From Mesaphorura yosii (taxonomy: Eukaryota > Arthropoda > Collembola > Poduromorpha > Tullbergiidae), in contig WIXG01000572.1 in NCBI GenBank assembly GCA_009869945.1, positions 1-37,476 on the forward strand: DNA of 37,476 bases, written 5' to 3'. How positions within the stretch are numbered: the first letter of the stretch is position 1; every line of letters begins with the position of its first letter. The position numbers and the translations under genes were made by a program. This document shows positions 20,909 to 32,214 of this stretch, piece by piece. A model generated the notes under the pieces. It was given only the letters and a program-made list of their open reading frames with translations. It was not told the DNA's origin and made no database searches.

Positions 20909-22096
20909 GGCGCTTCTCAGGTCAAGACCTGGCGACGTAACCGCCGAATAAATGAAAAATCTACTGTTGCCCGTCCGCTACCTCTAAATTGGAGACATAA
21001 TACGAAAAGTACGTAATTGACGTTGACAGCGGTGACAATAATTTATTTTCTGTACGGAGGAAGGAGACAATTGAACGAGAGAATGAATGAATTTACAAGG
21101 AATTTGCACCAAAGTTAGGTATTTTCAGCGATAATTGGCAATTTTTCATGCGTGACAATTTGGATATTCGGAGAACAGAACAAAACACGGGTTTGGTAAA
21201 TGAATCAATTTTTAAGCACTTGGATTGGGCGAGCCAATTCACCAGCAGGAAAAGTACAAGGTACAAATTTAGAACAATAAATTACGGAATGCTGATCCCA
21301 GACAATGATAAAACCGACGGAACTCGCCAATTTGAAAACAATGGCGGCGGTGAATCCTTTCTTGGTCATTGGCACCGGCTTTTGCGACTCGGAAGATGGT
21401 CCGTCCGCAAATAGCACTTGGGACACAGAATGGACACTGATTCGGATTCCATGTTATGCGGGCAAATTTCGACGTTGTCCCGACAATTTGGCAAAGAACA
21501 TGTCACAATTGCAAATTGAATATTTAACGAAAACCCAGAGAGGCAAAGGATAATATCACATAAGGGTCGTTTATTGGCCCCGCCCGAGTAGACTCAAGCG
21601 TCATATATTTTTGGAAAGCTTAGTTCCCAATGAGTCTGGAACCATCGACATTTCTCCAAAACTCAAAAATGAATTCTGAATTCGAATTTTGCCTGGGTTG
21701 ATGCGCCCCGCTCGAAATCGAAACGTAAGCAAGGTTTTGTTGTCAATTTATTGTTTACACGCCTGCCTAGAAAATTGTGAAGTGGCGTGCCTGGCGTTCG
21801 TTCGAGTGGGTGAATGAATGACAGCAGGATTCGAATTTCGAAGGCATCTCACTCAATCGTCATTCTCCTTGTCTAAACTCTCTAAACTCAAGCTCCCAGC
21901 TGCGTATCAGGTCGAATATTCAAATTATGTGTATATTTCTAGTAAACTGATTAGCAGAATAGCAGAGCTATCCATCAATCGAAATGTCATGCGATTCGCG
22001 GCTGGCAACATTTAGCCTATTTTTTCTCGACAAGCTCCGCAGTTGGTGATTTTGTTTTAGTTGTGTTCCAGTAGTGGAAGAATTCTGTTATCAATC
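20909..22096. other. Intergenic stretch, nothing recognised
   Basis: No gene, repeat or promoter element can be supported. It separates a minus-strand gene from a plus-strand gene and so must contain two outward promoters. Frames at 21148-21553 and 21818-22015 have no domain. Confidence 0.5.
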
Positions 22097-23416
22097 ATGG
22101 CCCCGAACTGCAAAACTAGTCTTTTCTTACAGCAACTTCAACTTGCCACCACGATAGCAATAGCGATTTCATTCTCTATAACCTCAGGCTTAGCTGTGAA
22201 GGCGGAATTTAATGGAAAAGTGTACGTGCACATGATGCCTTGGTTCGAGACCAATGAAACGTACAACGGGACGTGGGGCATTCACTGGACGATGGCGACG
22301 AAGAATCCAGATTTGATCATCGACCCTGCCACGGGTCGGCGAGAAATCGCAGCTCACTACTACCCAGAAATCGGGCCATACGCCTCCGGCGACCCCGACG
22401 TTATTGACTATCAGCTTCTGCTCATGAAGTATTCGGGCATCGACGGCGTGCTGATCGACTGGTCGACGACTGTGCAAGCCAACACGTGGCCTCTCAACAT
22501 TCGCAATGCCGAAGCCATCATCGAAGGGACGGAGCGAGTGGGTTTGGAATTCGCGATCGTGTACGAAGACCACAACATCGGGTTGGCTTACGATGCGGGC
22601 CACATCGACAACAAAATCAACGCCGCACTCCAGGACATGGCTTACATTCAGCGAAATTATTTCACCAAACCGAATTATGTGCGGATCAACGGATTCCCGC
22701 TGCTCATGGATTTCGGCCCGCAGACATTCAAGCTGGAGGTTGAGTGGACGATCATTTTCACAGTGCTGACGCCAGAAAACAGACCGATCTTCCTTCCGCT
22801 AGGCTTCCACAGCGAAGTGGCCGGCGCAAACGCGGCGGGAGAATTCGGTTGGGTTTGGCAGCACCATCTCGACGATCTGGAGCGGTTTTATGAGCACAGC
22901 GTAGAAGAGAATCACACGATCACGTTCGGGGCTGCGTACCCCGGATTCCATTCTTTCTACGAAGAAGGTATTTCAGCAATTTCAGGCGCTCTGGCACAAA
23001 CTGTAATTTTGCTTTTCCATTCTGTAGGCGGCTGGGACGGGCCGTTATGGAGCATTCTTGACTACAACAATTCGTTCTCCGACACTTTGGACCTGACGAC
23101 AGACTACGGTCTGGACTTGATTCAGCTGACGACGTGGAACGACTACGGCGAAGGAACGATGATTGAGCCGACGCTGGAGTTTGGGACCACCTTCCTAGAG
23201 CAGCTACAAACCAAATTTGGAGTCGAGTACGGAGCAGATGAGCTGCAGCTGATAAAAGATTTTTACGTAGAACGCAAGGCGATGGCAAATTCCAAAGAAA
23301 GCACTCAGCCCGCTAGACTGGAAAGGCAAGAAGAACTCGACCGTGCCTTCAGGGCGCTGATTGAGCTGAATCCGAACAAGGCCGAAGGCATCTTGAACAA
23401 ATTAAAGAACCAATAA
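22097..23416 (+). CDS. Secreted glycosidase-like protein, GH71/GH99-like
   Basis: Two exons, 22097-22967 and 23028-23416 (phase 1), encode 419 aa. A signal peptide ends near residue 33 (hydrophobic IAIAISFSITSGLAV) and N-glycosylation sites NETY, NGTW and NHTI follow. Family features: VYVHMMPWFET at the first strand, WGIHWTM, a substrate-cleft block (HYYPEIGPYASGDPDVIDY then YSGIDGVLIDW), and TWNDYGEGTMIEPT, the form of the GH71/GH99 strand-8 motif (W-N-D/E-x2-E-G-x2-I-E/x). GH99 enzymes are endo-alpha-mannosidases and GH71 enzymes alpha-1,3-glucanases; which substrate applies cannot be told. The intron is 60 bp with no stop and a multiple of three, so an unspliced message would insert 20 residues before GGWDGPLW. 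The bacterial look of the sequence suggests horizontal transfer into the arthropod line; the intron, signal peptide and AATAAA at 23446-23451 argue against contamination. Confidence 0.8.
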   Translation: MAPNCKTSLFLQQLQLATTIAIAISFSITSGLAVKAEFNGKVYVHMMPWFETNETYNGTWGIHWTMATKNPDLIIDPATGRREIAAHYYPEIGPYASGDPDVIDYQLLLMKYSGIDGVLIDWSTTVQANTWPLNIRNAEAIIEGTERVGLEFAIVYEDHNIGLAYDAGHIDNKINAALQDMAYIQRNYFTKPNYVRINGFPLLMDFGPQTFKLEVEWTIIFTVLTPENRPIFLPLGFHSEVAGANAAGEFGWVWQHHLDDLERFYEHSVEENHTITFGAAYPGFHSFYEEGISAISGALAQTVILLFHSVGGWDGPLWSILDYNNSFSDTLDLTTDYGLDLIQLTTWNDYGEGTMIEPTLEFGTTFLEQLQTKFGVEYGADELQLIKDFYVERKAMANSKESTQPARLERQEELDRAFRALIELNPNKAEGILNKLKNQ

Positions 23417-23693
23417 AATCAGGCCCAAGCCGATTGATCGCACCAAATAAATACAGATGCCACATGCTAGAATTTATATTCATTTTTATCGTGAATAAAT
23501 GAATAAAATCAAAATCTAAGGTCGTCATTTCCGAAACCAACAAAACAAAATATCTATTCGAATAAAGAATTTCGGATTGAACGAGTAAAATAAGAGGAAA
23601 TCTAATTAGGCCCCTGAAATCCAGAACTTGAATGGACAAATCGCCAGCCGCAGTTAAATTCTTCAAAGTGCACGTGTTCTTGGTGTTGGTGGT

Positions 23694-26600
23694 TTATGGC
23701 CGCACTGCCCATGGCTTGAAGGATCCCTCTTTCGGAGCCGGAAACTGCAAAACCGAAAGGGCGAGTCAATTGATATTATCAGGCGTCAGGCAAGGCACGC
23801 ACGGACCACCTCGCCGAAAGTAACTTGAATATTGAATACTTACGCTTTTCGTGAACCGATCCTCGCACGCTACGCGAATTCGCTCCGCCGTCGCTGGGGA
23901 ATCCAGCCTAAAAGGTTTCAGCGGCAAGCCCGCATCACGCCTCGCCGCTTTGATGGCGTCCTTGATCGCATAAAAGACGGAAGCGGCGAGGAAAAGCGGC
24001 GGTTCGCCCACGGCCTTCGAGGAGAAGACCGCTTTCGTATTTGGCGCCCCACGCAGGAGGGAGACGTTAAATTCGCCCGGCACGTCCCCAAAGCCTGGAA
24101 GTTTGTAGGCGCCAGGGCCTTTCGTCAGCAGGAACCCAGTCGGCGTGTAATGCAGCTCCTCGAGCGTGTAAAGGCCGTAGCCCTGCGTGAACCCGCCTTC
24201 CACCTGCCCAATGTCGATGGCGGGGTTGAGACTCTCGCCCACGTCCATGACAATGTCTGTGCTCTTGACTTCGTGATCACCGGTCAGGACATCGATTTCG
24301 ACGACGGAGCACGCGGCCCCAAAGCAAAAGTAATTGAACGCGTTGCCGGAGCAGGATTTCCAGTCGAAGCCGATGCCAGGCGTTCTGCGGAATGTCGTGG
24401 CTTAGAAAATGTTCAAGTAATTTGATAAGGGAATTCATACCTGTAATATCCTGTGGCAGAGAGGCTGACTCGATCAAAGTACGCCGAATTGACCCAATCT
24501 TCCCATTTCCCCTTTGGATTGGCCGTCCGGTAAGGCTCGAGGCGTTCATAAATCGTTTGGCACGCATTCAGCACGGCCATTCCATTCAAGTCGCTCCCAG
24601 CGCTCGCCGCAGTGGCACTCGTATTCGGGACTTTGTCCGTGGCCGTCTCAATCACATGGATTTTGCTTGCCGGCACCTGCAGCGTCCGCGATGCGACCTG
24701 AATCATTTTCGTGTGCAGGCCCTGGCCCATCTCCGTCCCTCCGTGATTTAGCAGCACAGAACCGTCCCTGTAAACGAGAACCAAGGCCCCGGCTTGGTTC
24801 AGGAACAGCGCTGTGAACGCGATCCCGAATTTCGTGGGAATGAGAGCAAGTCCGCGTTTCCGGTATTTGTTTTCCGTGTTGAAGCGGGTCACTTCGGCCA
24901 ATTTCTCGGCGTAGCGCGAACTCTCCCGACATTCGTCCCAGCATCGCCGTACGGTGCAGTATTCAAGCGGCTGATTGTAGTGCGTTGTCTGTAGCGGACC
25001 ACCGCCTACGCCGATGCTTGTCTGATACATATTCAGCTCACGAACGCTGTCCGGGTTCATGCGCAAGAAATCGGCGACGTGGTCCAGCACATTCTCGACA
25101 AACATCATTCCCTGTGGCCCGCCAAAGCCCCGGAACGCCGTATTCGACGGGAGATTCGTTTTGCAGCATTTCCCAGTAAATTGCACGTTCGGGATGCTGT
25201 ACGCGTTATCCGCTGAGAAGAGCGAGCGCTCCAGGACTGACGCGGAGAGGTCGAGCGAGTTCCCGGCATTGTTGTAAATCTCCAGTCGGAGGGCGTGCAG
25301 ACGGCCGGAGGCCATGAAGCCGACCTTCCACTTGCAGTAAAACGGGTGGCGAGTCCCCGAGACGGCCATGTCCTCGTCTCGGTCCAGCATGCAGCGCACC
25401 GGGCGCCCAGTTCGCTGTGCCGCGAGCGCGACGGGCAGCGCGAGCACGGAGCTCCGTGTTTCCTTGCCCCCGAATCCGCCTCCCATCCGTTTCGTACGGC
25501 ACACGACTCGGTTCATCGGCACGCCGAGGCTGTGGGCGACAAGCAGCTGAATCTCAGACGGGTGCTGTGTGGAGCAGAAAATTTCCATTTCTCCATCCTC
25601 GCCTTTCGGCACGGCGATGGTAGCATGTGTCTCAAGGTAAAAGTGCTCCTGGCCTCCGAGATGCATCTCACCTTCAAGCGTGTGATCGCTCGCCGCGAGG
25701 GCCGTCCCAATATCCGGTTCTCCGTGCTTTATTTCTCTGAACCAGTCGGAGTAAAAAGAATTGGCAGCGATCGCGTCCTGAATCGTCACGATCAAAGGCT
25801 GCAGCTCTTCGTACTCGATCTTGACGAGTTTGGCCGCTCGCTGCGCGAGCGCCTGATTCACGCCGATGACGGCGCCGACGACGTGCCCAATGCATGTGAC
25901 GGTATCCCACGCGAAGACCTGCTCGTCGTGCACGATCGGGCCGGCAATATTCCGCTCCGGCGGCAGATCGCGGCCGCAGATGAAATCCACCACGCCGTCC
26001 ATCTCCAGCGCGGCCGAGGCGTCGATTGACCGAATTCGGGCATAGGCTTTGGTACTGAGCACCAGCGCCAAGTAAAGCTCGTCCTCAAACCTGGGCATGT
26101 CGTCAATGTACACCGCTTCGCCAGTCGCCTGTTTCAGCCCGGACGCGTGGACAACCGGCCTCCCGACGAGGTCAAAGTCCGGCTGGTCGGCGGGGACGAC
26201 CTGGAAAAGCTGAGTGGATTTGAGCGGCTCTTTGTGGTACAGCTGCGTAGCGGACTGCACCGTCGACTGGAGCTCCTTCACGAACGGCAGCTTTTTGGCC
26301 AGCTCCGCCGTCACGATCAGATAAAACTTGAAGAAGAAACTCAGCGTCAGCGAGCGCCTAAATTGAATCATGCCGCCAGGCGCCCCAGCGTCGAGCGGCA
26401 GGTCCTCCGCCAGCACTTTGCACGCCAAATCGACGATATGCTCGTTCCACGGCTGGCCGACGAGCGACGCGGCCGTCGTGCGCGCCATCACCGTCGTGGG
26501 CGCCATGCCGCCAAAAGCCAGCGAAATATTTCGCACGACATTCGTCCCGATTTCAAACTGGACGCGCATTCCCGCGTTAACAATCGCAATGTCGTCGTCA

Positions 26601-28083
26601 CGCCGCTTAGACTGCTTGAACCCCCAAAAGTATTCGTCTTCCCGCGTGTACGGCACGAGGATCGATTTGAGAATCTCCTCTGACCTGAGAATTGTTTTCC
26701 TGTAGCCCGTGTAGAATTTGTCGTCCATCGCGACGTAGCGGGCTCCGTCCTTGCTCACGAGCTCCAGCTCGCACTGCGCTGCCATGAAGATGGGGTTGAG
26801 GTCAGAGATTGGGCTCCCCGTGATGATGTTGCCGCCGATCGCCGCTGCGTTCCGGATCTGCCGTCCCGCGAACCAGCGGAGCATTTCAATTATGGCCGCG
26901 AAGACGCGGGTTTTGTGCACCGGCTGAGTGCGGACTTGCTGGAGACAGATGGATTCGAGCTCCGTCAGCGTGACCGACGCCCCGAAGCGAATTCCCTTGT
27001 CCTCGACCTGAATGCTCGTCAGCTCGTTCACGCGGGTCGGTGCAATAATGACGGGGTAGTGCAGATTCTTGAATTTGGTCTCGACTCCAATCTCCGTGTT
27101 GCCCACGACCAGCTTGGCGTACGGGTACTTGGCCTTCAACTCCAGGAGGCAGCCAAGAGTCGTGGGGCGGTACCATTTGACGCGTTCGCCGATGAATATG
27201 ACGTACTGGTCGTCGTACTCGCTCGTCTCCTGCAGTTCGGCGGGGAACGGCGGCTCCGTCGTCGGGTCGAACGGCTTGAACTCGGATGGGTCGAAAAGCG
27301 TGGAGCAGGCGAGCTGCTGCTGGCAGGAGTCGCCGTTCGTCTTACAACAGCCAGTTGGAGGGGCCGTTGGCCCATTCTTCGCCTTGCAGCAGCCCGAAGG
27401 AGGCCCTTGGGGTTGAGCCTTGCCCGCCTTGCAGCAGCCTCCATCGCTATTGGCGGTATCGGCTCCATTCATTGTCCCCTCCTTCGTCAGCGTCTTGTAT
27501 CCCTCCAAAATTGGGCGGTACCCCGTGCACCGGCAGAGATTCCCCTGAAATGCCGTGTCCACATCTTCCATGTCAGGCAGCTCCTTCTCCTTACTCCTCA
27601 TCAGCGTGTACATTGACATGACGATGCCGGGGGTGCAGAATCCGCACTGAGAGCCGTGACTCTTTGCGATCCGCTCCTGCACTGGGTGCAGCCCGCCCGG
27701 GCCGTCCACGCTCCCGATCCCTTCTACGGTCGTGACGGCCAGCCCATGGCAAGCAGCGATGGGCATCAGGCACGCGTTGACTGCGTAGTGGACGACGCGT
27801 TGTGGTTTCGTGCTCCGGTCGAAGCGGGACATCATCACGGTGCAGGCGCCGCATCCGCCCTCGCCACAACCGAGTTTTGTCCCGCAAAGCTTCACTGTTG
27901 GTCAGAAAAAGCAACATACCACATTGCACGACTAGTCAATTTGTGATAAGAATCAGGCGCCGACGCAAACTTACATTTGTTCCTCAAATATGTGAGGAGC
28001 GTCCATTCTGGATCCAAGTGGTCGTCAGTGACTTTCTTCCCGTTCACGAAGAAGACGAGCGTCGAAGAATTCGAGGTGGGCAT
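23694..28083 (-). CDS. XDH: Xanthine dehydrogenase
   Basis: Molybdo-flavoenzyme oxidising hypoxanthine and xanthine to urate. Four exons: 28083-27975, 27894-24441, 24384-23844 and 23744-23694 (phases 1, 2, 0), 1384 aa against about 1330-1360 in most animals. In order: the plant-type 2Fe-2S domain ([10 protein letters not shown]), the second cluster (CGFC...CRCTGYRP), the FAD domain ([35 protein letters not shown]), and the molybdopterin domain. Active-site residues separating XDH from aldehyde oxidase are kept: Glu in GGKETRS, Arg in [12 protein letters not shown] and general-base Glu in KAVGEPPLF. The last exon supplies the conserved end KPWAVRP. Its intron is needed because reading through the GTAAGT donor gives a non-family tail. 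The linker between the Fe-S and FAD domains is expanded and holds three GCCK repeats. The gene is convergent with the glycosidase gene (277 bp between stops). Confidence 0.97.
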
Positions 28084-28202
28084 GATTTGTGGATTTGGAG
28101 CACAATAAACTAATTCAGGTATTCAGTTAGTTACTGATTAGTGGTATAATACAAAATTACACCGTGTATAGCCTGATAGCCTTTAAAATAACTTGAATTG
28201 AA

Positions 28203-28731
28203 TTAAATTACGTTCTGTCTCAACTTTCTCGATGTTCTAAGCTGTCGGTGTTGGTGTTGGCTGTCTTCCTTCGTCGAATCCAGCACGTTAAATGAGTAAT
28301 GAATGTGGTTAATCTTTCGCAGGAGTTCGTCCAAAGTAATTATGTGAGGTCGATTGGGTAATTCCAAACCACGTGCTTCTGCTTGCCAGTTGCGACGACT
28401 GACACTGATACACATTTATAGACATGTATGACTACGACGAACTGTGACAAGCAGTAAGTAGTACGAAGAAATGCATCGCAATAACGGTAATAAGATTAAC
28501 GTATTTATGAGGTACTGAATTCTAATTCTAATCTTCGCTTATAATCTTTTCGATGCAGATGCCGTACCTGAAACATGAGTTAATGGAATTTTTCAGACCA
28601 GCCAGCCAGTCACTCAAGCTGAACGGCTGCTTGTTATGTTTTTGCGTTAATCTTTGACTTATAATTACGCAATCTGGCTGCCACACCCGACAAAGAACAC
28701 CAACAGCTAGCAGGATCAAGACATCTGTCAA
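28203..28731 (-). CDS. Possible small secreted protein or peptide precursor
   Basis: Two-exon model, 28731-28568 (donor CAG|GTACGG, phase 2) and 28398-28203, giving 119 aa. The first exon begins with a signal-peptide-like MTDVLILLAVGVLC; the second carries a dibasic SRRN at its start and further basic sites near the end (KLRQN). That layout fits a peptide precursor, but I recognise no known neuropeptide. An alternative reading is that 28398-28209 is instead a noncoding leader exon of XDH: a TATAAA (minus strand, 28420-28415) lies just upstream and GTAATT at its end could be a donor. The two readings cannot be separated from the sequence. Confidence 0.3.
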
Positions 28732-29518
28732 TTATCTCACAACTGACAGTAAAATGATGACGGTGAGAACTCCAGCGTGACTTTGAATATAATGAGAAAC
28801 ATCAGTGAGTCAGATAAACAAATCGAAAAGCTTCTGTATTCTGTTAATTGAAAGTAATTAAATTAACGACTGCCCGACAGCAAACGCAAACGCGTCATTT
28901 TTTTCGATTTCCTATGCGAAGCGAATTGCGAAATTGCGATTAATTAATGACTATTTATTGGCCGAATGGCAAGCGTAGGCTGAAGTTTATAGAGCCATTG
29001 AAATCATTGACCAGCACTTACTGACGAAGAGCCCGGTGTCAGAGTCCAAATGATGTCACTGCAAGCAATCACTCATCAGTGCTTAATATTTTTTACTCTT
29101 TGTCTATTGTCCTTATGTAACAGCACGCAAGCAAGCCAGCAAAGCGCTTCTGGGCTCCAAGTTTGAAATGTGCACGATACATAAAGTACAGCTCAGCGGA
29201 AAACCAATCGCTATTGTCGTCCGTTACGTTACACCAATACAAATACGAAACTTTCCTTTAGAAAAGAAATATGCTCGAAATAATTCAGTACAATTGAAAT
29301 TAATTAATAGTAATTGGTGGGATTAATTAATATTGATCGAATTAACGTAGTGCACGTGGAAGTATCCGGATATTGTGAATTTGTGAATGAGTCAGTCGTA
29401 CGTCGGAACAGGTGAGTCGACTCAAGTCTACGATCTACTCTGTGTTTTCGCTGGATCGTGGATGGAAACTTTATTTAAATTACTGGACTGGTGTGTGAAT
29501 TCACAGGGAAGACGCGCA
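28732..29518. other. Intergenic; 5' UTR exon of the RFWD3-like gene at its end
   Basis: AT-rich DNA with no coding gene. Near its end a donor (AACAG|GTGAGT, 29411/29412) and an acceptor (ATTCACAG, exon from 29507) bound a 95-base intron in what is probably the leader of the RFWD3-like gene. The ATG at 29387 is open through this intron when unspliced, but the spliced form is out of frame, so it is not taken as the start. Confidence 0.45.
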
Positions 29519-32214
29519 ATGGATGCGAATCATAATCAAGGTGAGAGCAGCACTCAATCAGCAAGTATTGAACCTGACGATGAGGATTTTCTGGTAGAAG
29601 GTAAACTTCTGTCTATGCGAATTAAAAATACATCTACTGATAGTAATCTAATTAAGTTCCAATTTATTATCTAGATGTTGATTCAGATTCAATGGATCAG
29701 CTTCCAGCGTCTCCACCAACGCCACCGCCCCGTCCACCACGTCAACGGCCGATTGTAATACACACTGATAGTTCAGACGATGAAGAGGAGCCACCAGCAA
29801 GGAGGAGAAGGCTGAACGCACTACACGTACAAGAACCGGCGGTGCCGGGCTCAGGCCCCTCACCTGTTATGTTTGTGGAGGGTGAGTCTCACTTCTACAT
29901 CTCAGATTGAAGGTGAATGTAGAATTACAGTGTATCCTTCCTTATCCTGCCATAGGACCAATGACTCGATCCCGTCGCCGCGAGCTACCTGCACGCTTTC
30001 CTGATTCCACCATCATCACACTCGATGACCACTCCAACTCATCAGACTCAAGCAGCAGCAGCAATAGTGACGTTCAAGTATTAGGGGAAGTTGGTCGCCG
30101 TTCCTCTTCTCCACGTTTCTCCAGCTCAGAGTCCGGTTCGGGAGTCGAATTCTCACCAGACGATGATGAGGAGGAAGGCAGTCAAGCGCAAGCCAACAAC
30201 AGCAACAATTGGAGGGCACAGCGTCTAGTGAGGAGGAATGCCATCGTGTTAAGGGATGAAGACGACGACGAGGAAGAGAGGAGGAATGTACAAGAGATAC
30301 GAGAGGCGCTTGCTGCAGAGTTTAGGCGGCGAGGAATGCCAGTGCCAGGATCAGCCCAAGTCCAAGTCCATCAGCCAGCAGTGGAAGTAGAGCAAGATGC
30401 TGACGAGGATGACCGAACGACAGAAGAAGAGGGGGAAGGGGACTCGGAGGGGCATACAGAAGAAATGCCACCGCCTCAACAAGTCAACGTACGCACCGAA
30501 CCTTCTCAACAACCCACTGAAGCTTCAGGCTCTCAGTCTTCCTCTTCCTCCACCAACGCATCAGCGGCGACAGCAGCAGGTTCCTCTGCCACTACGCTTG
30601 ATGATGAAGACGACTCTTCTACCTGCCTCATCTGCTGTGAACCATTCACAAATTCAGGCCCACATCGCCTAACCTGCCTAAAATGTGGACACACCTATGG
30701 AAAAGCCTGCATTGAGAAATGGCTCACTTCAAACACCCGCTGCCCACAATGTAACGCACGGGCGTCCCGCCGAGACGTGCGCGTGATTTACGTGAAGAAT
30801 TTGCGTGCCCTCGACACAGCGGAGCGTGACAGGGCTCTGGAGCAGCTGGAGAAGGAGAAGGAAGCGAAGAGAAGGCTCGAATTGGAGCTGGCCATGTTGC
30901 GACAAAAGAACTTGGAGAGGGAGGCCGAGATGAATCAGCTCAAGGTGGAACATCAGTACATGCGGACGCGGGTGGGAGGAATATACAGAACGCAAGAGGC
31001 AGAGGCAGGCCCGAGTCACCTCCAACCGAAGTCCGGGCCCAGCTCCGGTGCGAATTCCCTCTTCTACTCCAAGTTGAAGCACATACAATTTCCCGGAGAG
31101 TGTCGCGTGGGTGTCTTCAATCAGTGGCTGAACATGATCGCCGTGAGCAATTCATGCAAGAGCCCTCTTTACGTAAACGGGGTCCATTCCATCAGGCGCA
31201 TAAACTTGCTAGACTTCAGCCAGCCTGTCTCGATCCCCATCCATCAGAAGGAGATTCGTGACATGGCCTTCAGCCCGGCCCAGTCTGACACTTTGCTCTC
31301 CGTCGGACTTGACAAGCGCGCCGTCCTTACAAACTGCAACTCAAACGTCGTTATTCAATCATATGGCACCGAATCTCCACTTTGGTCATGCACCTGGAAT
31401 GGAGCGAATCAGTACGGCTTCTTCATTGGGTCGCAGGGCGGACAGATCCAAGAATACGATTTGAGGAGACCGAACGAGCTGTTGGGAACCACGGAAGTTG
31501 GCAGCGACAACGTTCCGATCGTGCGGCTGATTTACATCAATCCAAGCTACAAGGACAAAGTGAGTGGACTACTTATTCAGAAGCTCAACTCAATTTGGTA
31601 CTGGCCAAAGGCGGGCGGTGCAGGAGCCGTGAGCAAGGACTACCAACAACTGCCGCTGGAGGGACCGTTCGTGTCGGTGGCGTGGGAGCCGAGTACCCGC
31701 CATTTGCTGGTTACGACGAGGGGCAAGGCTGGTGGCGGTGGGGTTGGCAGACATCTCATCTGTGACCTGAGGCAGCAAGAAGGGGACAGCAATTTGAGGT
31801 GTGAGGTAGTCGAGAGCTTAGAGGTGAGTTTAGGAATATTTTAGTCCGGTATTCGAGCTGTCTTACCAATAATTTGAATTTAAACCGGAGAGGTTTCAGA
31901 CTCTTTTGTACCCCAATATTTAATTAATACCTGGCTTGTCTTTTCTTGTTTCTTCCCAGAACCCCATCTACCTTTCGAAGATGACACGCTCAGCCATTTA
32001 CACGCCCAGGGAGAGCGAGCCGCCGTCCCCCGTCCACATCGCCGCGAACGGAGCCAACAAGACGGTGTCCATTTGGAATTTGACAGACAAGTCATGGAAG
32101 CAGAACGTGTTGGTACCGGAGCCAGTGCTGGACTTCATCCCCTGCAATCTGAACGGAGGACATCTGCTCGGGATGGTCGGGGCGGAGAGCGGAGTTCAGT
32201 TTTACAAGGGGTGA
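29519..32214 (+). CDS. RFWD3: RFWD3-type RING and WD40 E3 ubiquitin ligase
   Basis: E3 ubiquitin ligase; in mammals it acts at stalled forks and interstrand crosslinks by ubiquitinating RPA and RAD51 in the nucleus. Exons 29519-29600, 29675-29881, 29956-31823 and 31960-32214 (phases 1, 1, 0) encode 803 aa (human about 774). Residues 1-315 are acidic, Ser-rich and disordered. The RING-HC spans about 321-360: TCLICCEPF, HRLTCLKCGHTYGKACIEKW, CPQC, matching the human [21 protein letters not shown] layout. After it come NLRALDTAERDR (human TLRALDTSEQER) and a charged coiled coil (EQLEKEKEAKRRLELELAML). The C-terminal half is a WD40-like propeller (PIHQKEIRDMAFSP, LLSVGLDKRAVL, VIQSYGTESPLWSC) ending in GVQFYKG. 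Start ATG 29519 is the first one past the leader intron. AATAAA at 32273-32278. Confidence 0.9.

Noticed and set aside
23632..23823. Short plus-strand frame with a hydrophobic N-terminus
   Set aside because: It lies antisense over the last exon and last intron of XDH, where the minus-strand KPWAVRP end is clearly coding.
25295..27616. Several long plus-strand frames inside XDH
   Set aside because: They are GC-driven shadows of a 1384-residue enzyme whose minus-strand frame matches the family throughout.
28528..28600. Allatostatin-C-like ending (SINSCF) in the small secreted frame
   Set aside because: The first cysteine of the allatostatin-C ring is absent, so the resemblance is limited to the last few residues.
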